Assembly (NCBI RefSeq): GCF_963422355.1
Contig: NC_085085.1
Location: 11,463,985-11,527,984, forward strand
Source: Corticium candelabrum
Lineage: Eukaryota; Porifera; Homoscleromorpha; Homosclerophorida; Plakinidae
Length of the DNA: 64,000 nucleotides
Reading direction: 5' to 3'
Shown: positions 10,571 through 20,047 of the stretch, piece by piece
Layout: every line of letters begins with the position of its first letter
Numbering within the stretch: the stretch's first letter is position 1
Program-made: the position numbers and the translations under genes
Notes under the pieces: generated by a model
Databases searched by the model: none
What the model saw: the letters and a program-made list of their open reading frames with translations, nothing else
What the model was told of the DNA's origin: nothing

Positions 10571-13500
10571 TTAGAGATGCCGCTTCCAAGTTTCGGTAGC
10601 CTCTGCGTCTACTTGTATATGCAGATACATCAGTTGCGTCTTGTGCATGTAAAAGAAATCGGCACTTCCCTGGGCCTGAAAGTAAACTGCATGTGTGTGA
10701 AGGTTGAAACTCTTCGCAAAGTGTCTGGCAAAACTTTGAACTGTTCGGTCTACGTCCGTTCGAATGTCAATCGTTGCTTGTGCGTAGTGATTGGGTTTTC
10801 TTACACCGCCAAAAAACTTGGTCACCTTTTCAAAGTCTTGTGCAACGTTGCTAATAAGAGGAACTTGTTTAGCAACCCACTTGTTGAGTAAAGGGAGTAA
10901 GCTGTGTTCGTTGCTTCTTTTATCCAACTGCTGCACAAAGGCATTTTTGAATCCGTTCCAAGCTCCTTGTAACGTGTCTTTCAAAATGTCGCCAAATTTT
11001 CCGTTGATAGCATCTCTTGCTGCTGCGTTGATGGCTCCTTCGATGGCCTTCGATGCCAAACCGTGAATGTCGAGCATGAGGTAGGGAATATTGTTGTATG
11101 AAATCGTAAAGAAGTTAGACACTCCCTTGTCGATCACGCCAGCTACGTCGCTAGCAACAGATCCAACAACTCCCATTAGGAGTCCATCAAAGATATTTCC
11201 GCCGTGACCGAGGGCTTTCAGTCCCGCCTTAGCAGCATCGATGAGCAACTTTTCAGCTCTCGTTGCGTCCTTTTCGATTGAACCGAGACCGTCTGTGGCG
11301 ATACTGGTGAGGCCGTCTATAATGGCGTCGCCCCAGCTCGATCCGCGAATTCTGTCGTTGATGACAGTCCAAACAGATTCAATCCAGAACTGTTCCGTTA
11401 AGGTGGCAATTACATCGATGGCAATTGTAATTATATCATCAACAATTGGAAATTTTCGAAGAAACTTTGCCACGTCGTCGACGATATGAACTATAAATTT
11501 ACCTACACCTTCAGCAATATGAGCAACGAAGTGACCAATGCCGCTAAAAAAGTGTCCTATCGACGAAAAGAATCCGTATCCGCTGGGATCAGATCCACTC
11601 AGCGGATTGAACCGTCCGTATGCGTACGCGTTGTACCCGACCAGGCTGTACGAATCGTCGTTGGTTGGATCTGGTGAAGTAAACATGCAGAGAGAGCTGT
11701 CATACAGTCTTCCTCCCATGTGAACCAGATCACCTCCAATGTCTAACAGCTGCTCATGTCCATCGTAGCCTTGCTGGTCTGTGCCTTGATATGGAGACAA
11801 CAGATTGTTGGCCTCATCGAGAGACAAAAATTCTAAGGTTTCAACTGTTTTATCTCTGCGTTTTAGCGGTCGCCAGGTACGAGGAGATCTTGGAGATCCA
11901 CAAACATCAAAACTGTACTCTTGTAATGTATTACCAAACACATCGGTAACAAGCGACAGAGACCCTTTGATATCAGTGTACGGATATACAAATTGATCAC
12001 CTGGTATTTGAATATCTGTAACGTTGCCATGAGAATCGTTAGCTGTCTTTTCGGTACCGTCAATTACGCGAACCATCACGGCGTACGTCTGAATGTAATG
12101 TTTCTGTACAGTAGAGGATTTCAGTACCGGATCTCGCGTTGTCTCTTCATGGTAGAGATCGTCGACATATACAGTAGTGCGGTACGTGTGCAGAGTGACG
12201 TTTGGCAAAGCGTTATCTTCTTGTGGAGAGTACAATCTCACCATGTCACGACGAACCATCAATTGCCCTGTCAGCGTGTAGTCAAACATAGAAGTGAATG
12301 GACCACGCGTTATATTTACTGGTTTGTTCATTGAATTGTAGCTGATGTACGTTCCGTTACCAAAAATTCGATTGCCGTTAGCATCGTACGTAAACGGTGG
12401 AGAAGACTTCCCGTCACGATTGACTTGTTTGACTGCATGTAGGTGCTCTTTCAAACCATAACTCAGCTTTCCGATGTCACTTTTGGAGATCAAATTGCTG
12501 ATCTCGTCGTATCTAAATATTTGCGAAAATAGAGTAACACCGTCCGAGTTGTTTTGTACTGTTGCTTTTGTAATCCTGTTCAGCTGATCGTATTCAAAAC
12601 TCTCCTGCAAACCCATTATATTGTCTTTTCGTCTAATGACATTCTCCGCGTAATCTAGTGTGTAATTCATGTCCTGCACGTTACTTTCTTTCCCATAAGT
12701 GCGAATGGAAAGCAAAGTGTGAGACAGCTGATCGTAGTCATACTCCGTCAATAGACCATTTCCTCTTTGTTCTTTAGTTACCTGACCATTCGGATTAAAC
12801 TCATGTGCTTGCCACTGACATCTTCCCATCATGTCGAATATTTTTGTGACTCGATTGTCATCATCATACATCAGCATGACGGAAAAACCGGTTGGATAAA
12901 CAATACGAGTCAGTCTTCCAGTAGAATCGTAACCATATTTGAACGTCGAATTGTACCAACATCCATTTGTAGATTCAGTTGAAGAATCCAGCAATAGAAA
13001 CTTTTTGTCAACTTGAGTAAGCAATCCTCTTGCATCATACGTGTAGTTTAGGCAATAATTAAAGGAACTATTAACAGAGTATTCTGCTACAAGTTTGTCT
13101 GGAAATTGTTTGCTGTATTCGTAGTAGTGGCTGCCTTCCACGCTATGTGTCGCCACAGCTCTGCCTCGCTCATCCCACTCAAAAGTAACGTTGTTTCCGT
13201 TTGCGTCTTTTTGCCAAACGAGACGTCCCCTGCTGTCATGTCCGTATTGGTACATTATACGCTGCTTAGGGTCACTTTGATAATATCCTTTGTCGGGATG
13301 AAGAAGAGATTTCTTGTGTCCACCTTCATCGTAGGCGACACGGAGAAGCCAGACGGTAGTATGGTCGTTGGTATGAGCTTGAACTCCATGAAGATTACCG
13401 TCCGGATCATACCAATAACGCAGACGCTCATTCAATTCACCGACTACCATCAGCACAAAATCTGCAGCGTTCGTAACATGTGTCTGCTTTCTGCCAAGAG

Positions 13501-16500
13501 GATCTTTGAACGTTATGTTCGAACCAGAATAGTCGATTGTCAAATTACGACTGGGTGAAAAAGAGTTTGTCACACTGACAACTCGTCCAAATTCATCTTT
13601 CCCATAGTGCAGTGTTGTCACAGATTCTCCTGCTGTGTATGGCAGCGACGTAGCCGCTGCTTTACCAAACTTGTCGTACTTCGTAGATTCTGTAATAGTT
13701 ACACTTTCATTTTTTAAGGTCCGAGTTGCACCCACGCGTCTACCTTGTCGATCGAAATACTGATAAGACGGTGCACCAATGATAGGCTGAATTACTTTGA
13801 CATAAACAGCATTAGGAAATCCAACGCACGAAACCGTATCTACCAATGGCTTGCCGTTGTATTGTGTGACTGGTTGACCATCACAGTATATCAGAGACGT
13901 ATTGACTCCTTGGCCTTGAGATGAGATGACCTGTGTCTCTCTCATAAGAGGGTCATAACGATGAATAATAATATCACCACTATCTGTTGCCTCTCTTAGA
14001 ACTTGACCTGCTGCTCCATGTGCCCAGTACTGACAAAATCCAATAACGTCACAACTCTTCACTTGAAATCGTCCACTTGTGTCATACTCCATATTCACTG
14101 TCTGAGGCTTGCTTTCTCCAAAAGCCAAAGATTCGACACGAATAACGTTGCCTCGTGAATCACGAGTCGAATTGGTTACGACTTGATATGGAGTATTGGC
14201 AAACAGTGTTTCTGACGTGACAGTGCCTGTTTCCTTGTCAAATTCCCGCGTTGCACTGCTTTTCCTGGTGATCCACAGATCACCATTATAATCAGTTTGT
14301 AACCCTTGCCCATCATTGTTATCAATAGTAAAACCTTGCGGAAGGTTAGTTTTCCAATGCACTTTAGATATTTGTGCAATTGTTTTTGGCAATCCAATGA
14401 GCCATCTCAATTCATGATCATTACGATACGTAGTGTTAGTTTCTTTCCTGTACTCACCGAACTCGTCGGAAGAAGTGTAGCTTGTGTTACTAGGATTGCC
14501 AAATTTATCAAAAACAGTTACTCTCGTTTCTGATCTAACCGGTCGCCCCGCTTCAGTTTCTGAGTAGGTTTTCTGGTCCTGTTTGCAAATTCTGTACGAA
14601 AGGATAGTGTCGCTCTTTCCTGGCTGTGGTTGAATGTCGACCACGCTCCACGTGTTGTTCTGGTCCGCAAGCAAAACTCCACTTCGAGAAAAAGTGCGCA
14701 ATCGCTTAGGCAACCCTATACGTCTCTGCACAAACTCTTGACTAAAATCTGTTATCTGACGTATTCCCGTTTCCGAGTGCGTGCTGGTGATTTGAGCAAA
14801 TCCCAAGCTGCCGTAACCTCGGGTGTGCTCAGCGTAACCGGCATAGAAGTGCGTGACAGAAGACGTGCCACCCAAACCGTCGTCGTGATCGATAGATCGG
14901 AGTAAGTAACGTGGCGTTACTGCCACACTGATGGACGGATCCGAAGCGACGGAAAAGTTAAAAACTTTTTTAGAGTAAGCAGATGTACTGGTCATGGGTT
15001 CGTACTGAAGCGACGTCCACGATCCAAAGCCATTTTCCAGTCTCGTCAATTTATCTAGAGGAGAGGCTCCCTGACTCGCCACAAAGTTCAAATATGATTG
15101 GTCTCTGCACAGACGATAATAGAATAACCCAAAGTCGACACGACCATCACCGGTCACATCGACTAAAATCGGTTCGATTACTTTAGGGTGATGAACAGGT
15201 ACAAGACTTGCAGGAAGTCTAATCTTTTCAACAGCACTGAACGCAGTACTTCCAGCTAGAGAGTATGCAACGTAGAGAGAGTAATCATTTTGTTGTTTGC
15301 CGGGCGTACGCATTGCTACTAAATCTGCGGTCGCGTCACCGTTTATGTCAAGAATAAATTGTTTTGCTGTCTCCAATCCCCAGCCAAAAGGCAACGTTGA
15401 TATAGTGGTTGGAATAGCAGGAGTAAACTTGCCATCACCTTTGCATTTGGATACCCACACAGACCATCCCGCGTTATCAATTTTAGATACCAGAAGTCCC
15501 AAATGACCTCCACCTAAATTGGCCATTTGAATTGTGTGATTGCCTTCCAAGCCAACGTTATCACTGTAAAGGATTTGCTGTACTAATGGTCCATACAAAC
15601 CATTGCCTTCGGACTTAGACACAAAAGCCACAATACCATGAGAGCCTGCATAAACAACAACTATATCGGGTGATCCATCTCCGGTTACATCTTGAAAATG
15701 CAATGGCATTCCTTTGTCCAAACCAGTAACGGCGCTAAGATGCGAGATTTTATCTTTGCCTTCCTCAAACCGACCCATGCCGTCTCCCATTGCAGTCATG
15801 ACTTTCCATCCATTGCTGTTTCTACATGTGATCACTAAATCTAGTTGAAAATCTAGATTAACGTCTATTAGGATAGAAATACAGTTTACTGCTGAAACCG
15901 CGTCTAAAAATGTGTTTGTTTCGTTTATTATGCGGCTGTACTGAACAGCATCATAACGCCATCCCCCTAAAGCTTTCGCAGTCACCGCTGTTATGTATAC
16001 AAGACTTCCGTTTATTTTAGGACGATGTCCACTCCGGTTATCGATATTGTAATCAACGATCAATACGGCCGTTACATCGGGAACACCATCTCCAGAAAAG
16101 TCGTCCATAAACACAGAGAAATTAGCAGACCAGTTATCTTTAACTGCGGCCATAAAATAGTAAAACTGAGTTCCTTCATTGCCGGATGTTTCAATTAGAT
16201 GCTGATATTGTGGCATATCAGAATGAAAGGAGCCATTTCCACTGCTTATGTATGTCTGTATAAGAAAGCCTTCTGCCCTCCAGGTTGTCATCACGACGTC
16301 AGCTTTGCTGTCTCCATTTACATCTACTGTCAGCATCTTTGTCAACTCACGATAATAATCCTTTGTCGGTTTATCGCAGTCTTTGAATTCATGGTACCAA
16401 TGCATCGGAACCATCACATGTCTTGGCATAAAAGTACTATTCCGAAGAGCATGAATCCCTAAACCGCTGTCATAAAAAAAATTCATGGGAGGATGGCAAA

Positions 16501-18613
16501 TAGCATCACATCCATCACATAATTGGAAAGCCTTAAGAAGACTACGTCCACTGACTGGAGACTGTTCATAACTAAAATAATACGTAATTATTGGTATTAT
16601 GTCTTGAGATAAGCTGTTTTCAGATGACTTTTTGTTGTTAAAATGAACTGGAAAATCTTCTGATTCTTGTGGCATAGTGGCGTACGTCCTTATTGATGAC
16701 AATAGTTTAGTGGTACGAATTTGCACACCACTCAAGTAATGTTTAGTTACATCTGGCCTAGACATGTAGTTAAACTCTACTTTAGCGTTTCCTTCGGCGT
16801 AAGTGATAGCAGTACGGTACCAGTCAGCCGATCCGTCAGTAGATTGTTGGTATTCTATATTAATAATGTTGCCAAATGGATCACTTTCTGAGCTCGCCTC
16901 CCAAACAAATACTGCTCCATTTAATGCCATGACTCTAGAATTTGCCGTTCCGCCAAACGCACGCTTCACACCGTTTGGAAGATAAGCAGTCCAGGAGATC
17001 GGCCCTAGACCATTCCGTGGACCGTAAGCTTTGTACAAAATTTTGCTGTCCCGCGCTGTTTTATAAATTTCTCCTTGATAGTTTAGGGGATTAGGCGTCT
17101 GACCTCGAACTAATACAAGCTGATCTGAACCAGAGCAGAAAGCATCTTTGTCCGTTAACGTGATTCCTTGAGAGTATCCGTTCTGTTTCATTGTTTTTGG
17201 ACAACGTGAGATGCTTGGTAAGAAAGCTATTCCCCATCCCTTACCCAACACGCCGTTGCCGGCATGTGCGCTGTATTTAAGAGAGATATCAGGATCGTGA
17301 CCGCCCGTACCACGCGGGGTACTCAAGGGAATGGTAATGTCGACATCACCACTTGACCCACTTGCTTTTATATCTGCCTGAGTAATTCCTACGACAGGAA
17401 CTCGAGCGGGCTCAAACTTGTCGCAGTACTGTACACTACTCTGTTGTAGTTTTTGAAGAGGCTGTTCGGCTTGAGAACGAAACATCTGTACCTGATCGTC
17501 GATTTTAGAATTTGTTGGAACCTTAAAAATCGTCGCGTTTTTAAAACGTTGCATGTCATCTTGAAAACTGCACATCAAAGGTTTCGTTTTAGAAGCGCTT
17601 GCTGTCGGGGCGTCTGTCGTTGAAGCCCTTCTCGTAATTATTGGAGTCTCCGTGTTTGTGGTTTTCATCATTAGAGTATTTGAGGTTAGAATCGCTGTCA
17701 TTGGCGCGCTTGTCGTTAGACCTTTTGCTGTTGAAGTCTTTGTCATTGAGTTCTTTGTCGCTGGCGCGCTTGTCGTTAGACCTTTTGCTGTTGAAGACTT
17801 TGTCATTGAGTTCTTTGTCGCTGGCGCGCTTGTCGTTATACCTTTTGCTGTTGAAGTCTTTGTCATTGAGTCCTTTGTCGCTGGCGCGCTTGTCGTTAGA
17901 TCTTTTGCTGTTGAAGTCTTTGTCATTGAGTTCTTTGTCGCTGGCGCGCTTGTCGTTAGACCTTTTGCTGTTGAAGACTTTGTCATTGAGTTCTTTGTCG
18001 CTGGCGCGCTTGTCGTTAGACCTTTTGCTGTTGAAGTCTTTGTCATTGAGTCCTTTGTCGCTGGCGCGCTTGTCGTTAGATCTTTTGCTGTTGAAGTCTT
18101 TGTCATTGAGTTCTTTGTCGCTGGCGCGCTTGTCGTTATACCTTTTGCTGTTGAAGTCTTTGTCATTGAGTTCTCTGTCGCTGGCGCGCTTGTCGTTATT
18201 CCTTTTGCTGTTGAAGTCTTTGTCATTGAGTCCTTTGTCGCTTGCGCGCTTTCAGCCTTCACAGTTGTCACCTTTCTTGTTGGATTCTTTGACAGATCGT
18301 TTGTCACTGGAGCTTCTGTCAGCAAAGGTGGAGCATCTGTAATATTGGCCTGTATCAGTAAAAGTGTTTCGCGATCACTGGTATTCTCTGAAGAAGAAGA
18401 CTGGTCACGTGAGCGAACGTAAATGACGACAGGTACCACTATCGCTAACGTAATCACCACGGCAAGAATGAAAAGAAGCGCAATAATTAAACGTTTCATG
18501 TTTTGGTTCTGCTTTTTATCCATGACTGAGTAGCTTTTGCCTTTGCTTTCATTGGGTACTGGAAGTGGTGCGTCGCCTACAAGTTCTAGTTGAATTTCGT
18601 TGTTGCTATCCAT
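10571..18613 (-). CDS. Tc-toxin/Rhs-like type II membrane protein, copy 2 (2680 aa)
   Basis: An 8.04-kb frame with no intron. In order: short N-tail with KKQNQNMKR; transmembrane helix about residues 42-66; Thr/Ser-rich stalk to about 345 with nine 20-residue repeats (TSAPATKNSMTKTSTAKGL type); SpvB-like domain about 400-700 (VVGITQADIKASG, LGKGWGIAFLPSISR); FG-GAP-like Asp motifs at about 761, 838, 978, 1091 and 1154 (DVNGDSKAD, DDFSGDGVPD, DVTGDGSPD); YD-repeat shell about 1600-2250 (YDPDGNLHG, YGHDSRGRL, YGYDSTGRLTR); Rhs core DIKGSLSLVTD at about 2214 and YGRFNPLSGSDPSGYG ending near 2347; then a C-terminal domain of 333 aa. SpvB plus TcB-middle plus Rhs is the layout of bacterial TcB-TcC cocoon subunits. 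Many N-x-S/T sites and the basic N-tail predict type II orientation with the shell outside the cell. The ATG at 18613 lies 14 nt after a strong splice acceptor. The C-terminal domain has amphipathic helices after DPSGYG and no enzyme motif I recognise. Function is unknown; teneurin-like adhesion or a toxin-derived defence are both possible. Confidence 0.93.
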   Translation of the reverse strand: MDSNNEIQLELVGDAPLPVPNESKGKSYSVMDKKQNQNMKRLIIALLFILAVVITLAIVVPVVIYVRSRDQSSSSENTSDRETLLLIQANITDAPPLLTEAPVTNDLSKNPTRKVTTVKAESAQATKDSMTKTSTAKGITTSAPATENSMTKTSTAKGITTSAPATKNSMTKTSTAKDLTTSAPATKDSMTKTSTAKGLTTSAPATKNSMTKSSTAKGLTTSAPATKNSMTKTSTAKDLTTSAPATKDSMTKTSTAKGITTSAPATKNSMTKSSTAKGLTTSAPATKNSMTKTSTAKGLTTSAPMTAILTSNTLMMKTTNTETPIITRRASTTDAPTASASKTKPLMCSFQDDMQRFKNATIFKVPTNSKIDDQVQMFRSQAEQPLQKLQQSSVQYCDKFEPARVPVVGITQADIKASGSSGDVDITIPLSTPRGTGGHDPDISLKYSAHAGNGVLGKGWGIAFLPSISRCPKTMKQNGYSQGITLTDKDAFCSGSDQLVLVRGQTPNPLNYQGEIYKTARDSKILYKAYGPRNGLGPISWTAYLPNGVKRAFGGTANSRVMALNGAVFVWEASSESDPFGNIINIEYQQSTDGSADWYRTAITYAEGNAKVEFNYMSRPDVTKHYLSGVQIRTTKLLSSIRTYATMPQESEDFPVHFNNKKSSENSLSQDIIPIITYYFSYEQSPVSGRSLLKAFQLCDGCDAICHPPMNFFYDSGLGIHALRNSTFMPRHVMVPMHWYHEFKDCDKPTKDYYRELTKMLTVDVNGDSKADVVMTTWRAEGFLIQTYISSGNGSFHSDMPQYQHLIETSGNEGTQFYYFMAAVKDNWSANFSVFMDDFSGDGVPDVTAVLIVDYNIDNRSGHRPKINGSLVYITAVTAKALGGWRYDAVQYSRIINETNTFLDAVSAVNCISILIDVNLDFQLDLVITCRNSNGWKVMTAMGDGMGRFEEGKDKISHLSAVTGLDKGMPLHFQDVTGDGSPDIVVVYAGSHGIVAFVSKSEGNGLYGPLVQQILYSDNVGLEGNHTIQMANLGGGHLGLLVSKIDNAGWSVWVSKCKGDGKFTPAIPTTISTLPFGWGLETAKQFILDINGDATADLVAMRTPGKQQNDYSLYVAYSLAGSTAFSAVEKIRLPASLVPVHHPKVIEPILVDVTGDGRVDFGLFYYRLCRDQSYLNFVASQGASPLDKLTRLENGFGSWTSLQYEPMTSTSAYSKKVFNFSVASDPSISVAVTPRYLLRSIDHDDGLGGTSSVTHFYAGYAEHTRGYGSLGFAQITSTHSETGIRQITDFSQEFVQRRIGLPKRLRTFSRSGVLLADQNNTWSVVDIQPQPGKSDTILSYRICKQDQKTYSETEAGRPVRSETRVTVFDKFGNPSNTSYTSSDEFGEYRKETNTTYRNDHELRWLIGLPKTIAQISKVHWKTNLPQGFTIDNNDGQGLQTDYNGDLWITRKSSATREFDKETGTVTSETLFANTPYQVVTNSTRDSRGNVIRVESLAFGESKPQTVNMEYDTSGRFQVKSCDVIGFCQYWAHGAAGQVLREATDSGDIIIHRYDPLMRETQVISSQGQGVNTSLIYCDGQPVTQYNGKPLVDTVSCVGFPNAVYVKVIQPIIGAPSYQYFDRQGRRVGATRTLKNESVTITESTKYDKFGKAAATSLPYTAGESVTTLHYGKDEFGRVVSVTNSFSPSRNLTIDYSGSNITFKDPLGRKQTHVTNAADFVLMVVGELNERLRYWYDPDGNLHGVQAHTNDHTTVWLLRVAYDEGGHKKSLLHPDKGYYQSDPKQRIMYQYGHDSRGRLVWQKDANGNNVTFEWDERGRAVATHSVEGSHYYEYSKQFPDKLVAEYSVNSSFNYCLNYTYDARGLLTQVDKKFLLLDSSTESTNGCWYNSTFKYGYDSTGRLTRIVYPTGFSVMLMYDDDNRVTKIFDMMGRCQWQAHEFNPNGQVTKEQRGNGLLTEYDYDQLSHTLLSIRTYGKESNVQDMNYTLDYAENVIRRKDNIMGLQESFEYDQLNRITKATVQNNSDGVTLFSQIFRYDEISNLISKSDIGKLSYGLKEHLHAVKQVNRDGKSSPPFTYDANGNRIFGNGTYISYNSMNKPVNITRGPFTSMFDYTLTGQLMVRRDMVRLYSPQEDNALPNVTLHTYRTTVYVDDLYHEETTRDPVLKSSTVQKHYIQTYAVMVRVIDGTEKTANDSHGNVTDIQIPGDQFVYPYTDIKGSLSLVTDVFGNTLQEYSFDVCGSPRSPRTWRPLKRRDKTVETLEFLSLDEANNLLSPYQGTDQQGYDGHEQLLDIGGDLVHMGGRLYDSSLCMFTSPDPTNDDSYSLVGYNAYAYGRFNPLSGSDPSGYGFFSSIGHFFSGIGHFVAHIAEGVGKFIVHIVDDVAKFLRKFPIVDDIITIAIDVIATLTEQFWIESVWTVINDRIRGSSWGDAIIDGLTSIATDGLGSIEKDATRAEKLLIDAAKAGLKALGHGGNIFDGLLMGVVGSVASDVAGVIDKGVSNFFTISYNNIPYLMLDIHGLASKAIEGAINAAARDAINGKFGDILKDTLQGAWNGFKNAFVQQLDKRSNEHSLLPLLNKWVAKQVPLISNVAQDFEKVTKFFGGVRKPNHYAQATIDIRTDVDRTVQSFARHFAKSFNLHTHAVYFQAQGSADFFYMHKTQLMYLHIQVDAEATETWKRHL
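17701..18240 (-). repeat. 60-bp coding minisatellite encoding the Thr/Ser-rich stalk of Rhs copy 2
   Basis: Nine units of exactly 60 bases start at 17701, 17761, and so on to 18181, with a broken tenth at 18241. Each encodes 20 residues rich in Thr, Ser, Ala and Lys, a mucin-like sequence. Units 2-4 (17761-17940) and 5-7 (17941-18120) share the same order of variants, so a 180-base higher-order duplication happened. The opposite strand is also open in two frames here (17641-18342, 17652-18422), purely because the unit length is divisible by three. Confidence 0.95.
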
Positions 18614-18627
18614 GACTTAGAAAGTAA

Positions 18628-18641
18628 CTGTAAAGAGAGAA
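18628..18641 (-). other. Splice acceptor just upstream of Rhs copy 2 start
   Basis: On the minus strand the sequence TTCTCTCTTTACAG ends at 18628 and leaves 14 untranslated bases before the ATG at 18613. The pyrimidine tract and CAG fit a strong acceptor. It implies that the coding exon is preceded by an intron in the 5' UTR. Copy 3 has a matching acceptor at the same place. Confidence 0.65.
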
Positions 18642-19774
18642 CCGCATTTAATTTAATAGATACATTTTTATATTAGCTAATATGCATTAAAGTTTAATTA
18701 AAACATTAAAATACACCGCGAGAAGCTGTCTCGTAACATGATTATCTGCAATTAATCTGTACTACTAGTAAATACGTGAACCTCTGTCAAGCGTCGCTTC
18801 AAAAGAAAGCTACAAAGCAGTACTCATTGGAAGTAGTAACGCTATCAGTAGTTACAGATTCTGCATGTCTTACTTAGTCTATCGCTTATACCGTCTAAAA
18901 TGCGTACCTAAATATACATATTATAGGTATCAATATATTATAGGTATCAATATATTATAGGTATCAATTTACGTACAATATCTACGATATCCGTAGTTGG
19001 CGGCGGCTTGGCGACTCGCGATAACAACAAAGTCTCGTACATAGACCGAGCGCATACGCTTTACGTTTGTGCGTACAACGACAACAGGATTGAATACTCG
19101 TAGATTTTTAGGTAGCGTTACTTGAAATATATCGTTTCCTTTGTTTCTGATCACAAGTGACATCTTCCTGGCTAAATTGTCTTTCATGCTAGACAGCGCG
19201 AAGTGATTGGCCGCTGGTCATTGACGCTCGCTGCATACCATACAATCCTGAATCGTGACACCCATATATAGTCATTTTTTGGCCAGCCACAAAGATTTGG
19301 ACAAATATAAGCCCGTTACCATACCGCTCCTCGTAAGTCTCGTGACTATTTCGAAGTCCCGGTCATATATGACTCGTAGCTTTCAACTAAAATTGACAGT
19401 GTTTGCATTTATCTCAAGGCAAAGCTGCATGCTCCTGACCGCGTCCATGGGTGACAGATAGTAGAACGACCCTTATGCAGATGAGGCACAGCGGCGACTT
19501 AGGCAGAAAACCTTTCTAATGAATAATTTTTTTGACGAATAAGCAGACGCGGACCTGCAGCGGCAGTACCACCAAGGTGTGGCGAGACAGTAGGTGGCAC
19601 TACGCTATAGTAGTACATCTACTGTTCCCAAAGAATACCCCAAAGATCGTTTTACCGTGACATGGCGAGTGTAAAGGCCGTCATCAATAAGCCTGCGCTA
19701 ACTTGAGGTTATATGCCTCGGCGCTGATCCATGTATCACGGATTATGCTGACGCGATGGCAAAGTGAACAGGCT
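18642..19774. other. Upstream region of Rhs copy 2; no gene seen
   Basis: No supported gene. It contains a 17-base tandem repeat (TTATAGGTATCAATATA type, three units, 18921-18968) and otherwise mixed sequence up to the 5' LTR at 19775. If the upstream exon proposed at 29584 is right, this is intron. Confidence 0.5.
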
Positions 19775-20028
19775 TGTGTGACGCAGAGACATGTGACATA
19801 TACGTCGGTGATTGTGATTGGTCATTGGACCGGTATTGTGTTTGAATGAGCTAGGTAGTATAAGAAACGGTATTGATTCTGATTGTATTAGATTTGACTG
19901 GGTAGCGGTAGCGAGTAGAAGTTGATTAAGATTGCGTTTTATAAAATATACGGCACGGTCAACCGTTAGGCAGTCTGCGCGTCCCCTCTCGATAGTGTGC
20001 TGCGTCCGTCTTCGGGAAATCTCTAACA
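19775..20028 (+). repeat. 5' LTR of the Gmr1-like element
   Basis: Begins TGTGTGACG and ends CTCTAACA. It matches the 3' LTR at 24618-24869 along its whole length, with scattered substitutions and small indels. Confidence 0.88.
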
Positions 20029-20030
20029 TC

Positions 20031-20047
20031 TGGGGCTTGTCCGGGAA
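20031..20047 (+). other. Primer-binding site of the Gmr1-like element
   Basis: TGGGGCTTGTCCGGGAA follows the LTR end after two bases. It starts with TGG (pairing with CCA of a tRNA 3' end) and resembles the sequence complementary to a tRNA-Pro acceptor end. The exact tRNA is inference. Confidence 0.65.

Noticed and set aside
17641..18422. Plus-strand frames of 233 and 256 codons opposite the Rhs copy 2 stalk
   Set aside because: They arise from a 60-base repeat without stops in other frames; the minus-strand protein explains the region.
10571..18613. Bacterial contamination as an explanation for the Rhs genes
   Set aside because: Intact and broken copies are interleaved with eukaryotic transposons, SINEs and an intron-bearing helicase gene, and the proteins have added eukaryote-style N-termini.
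18660..18675. TATAAAA-like sequence about 55 bases upstream of the Rhs copy 2 ATG on the minus strand
   Set aside because: The flank is AT-rich and a strong splice acceptor lies between it and the ATG, so a core promoter here is less likely than an intron.
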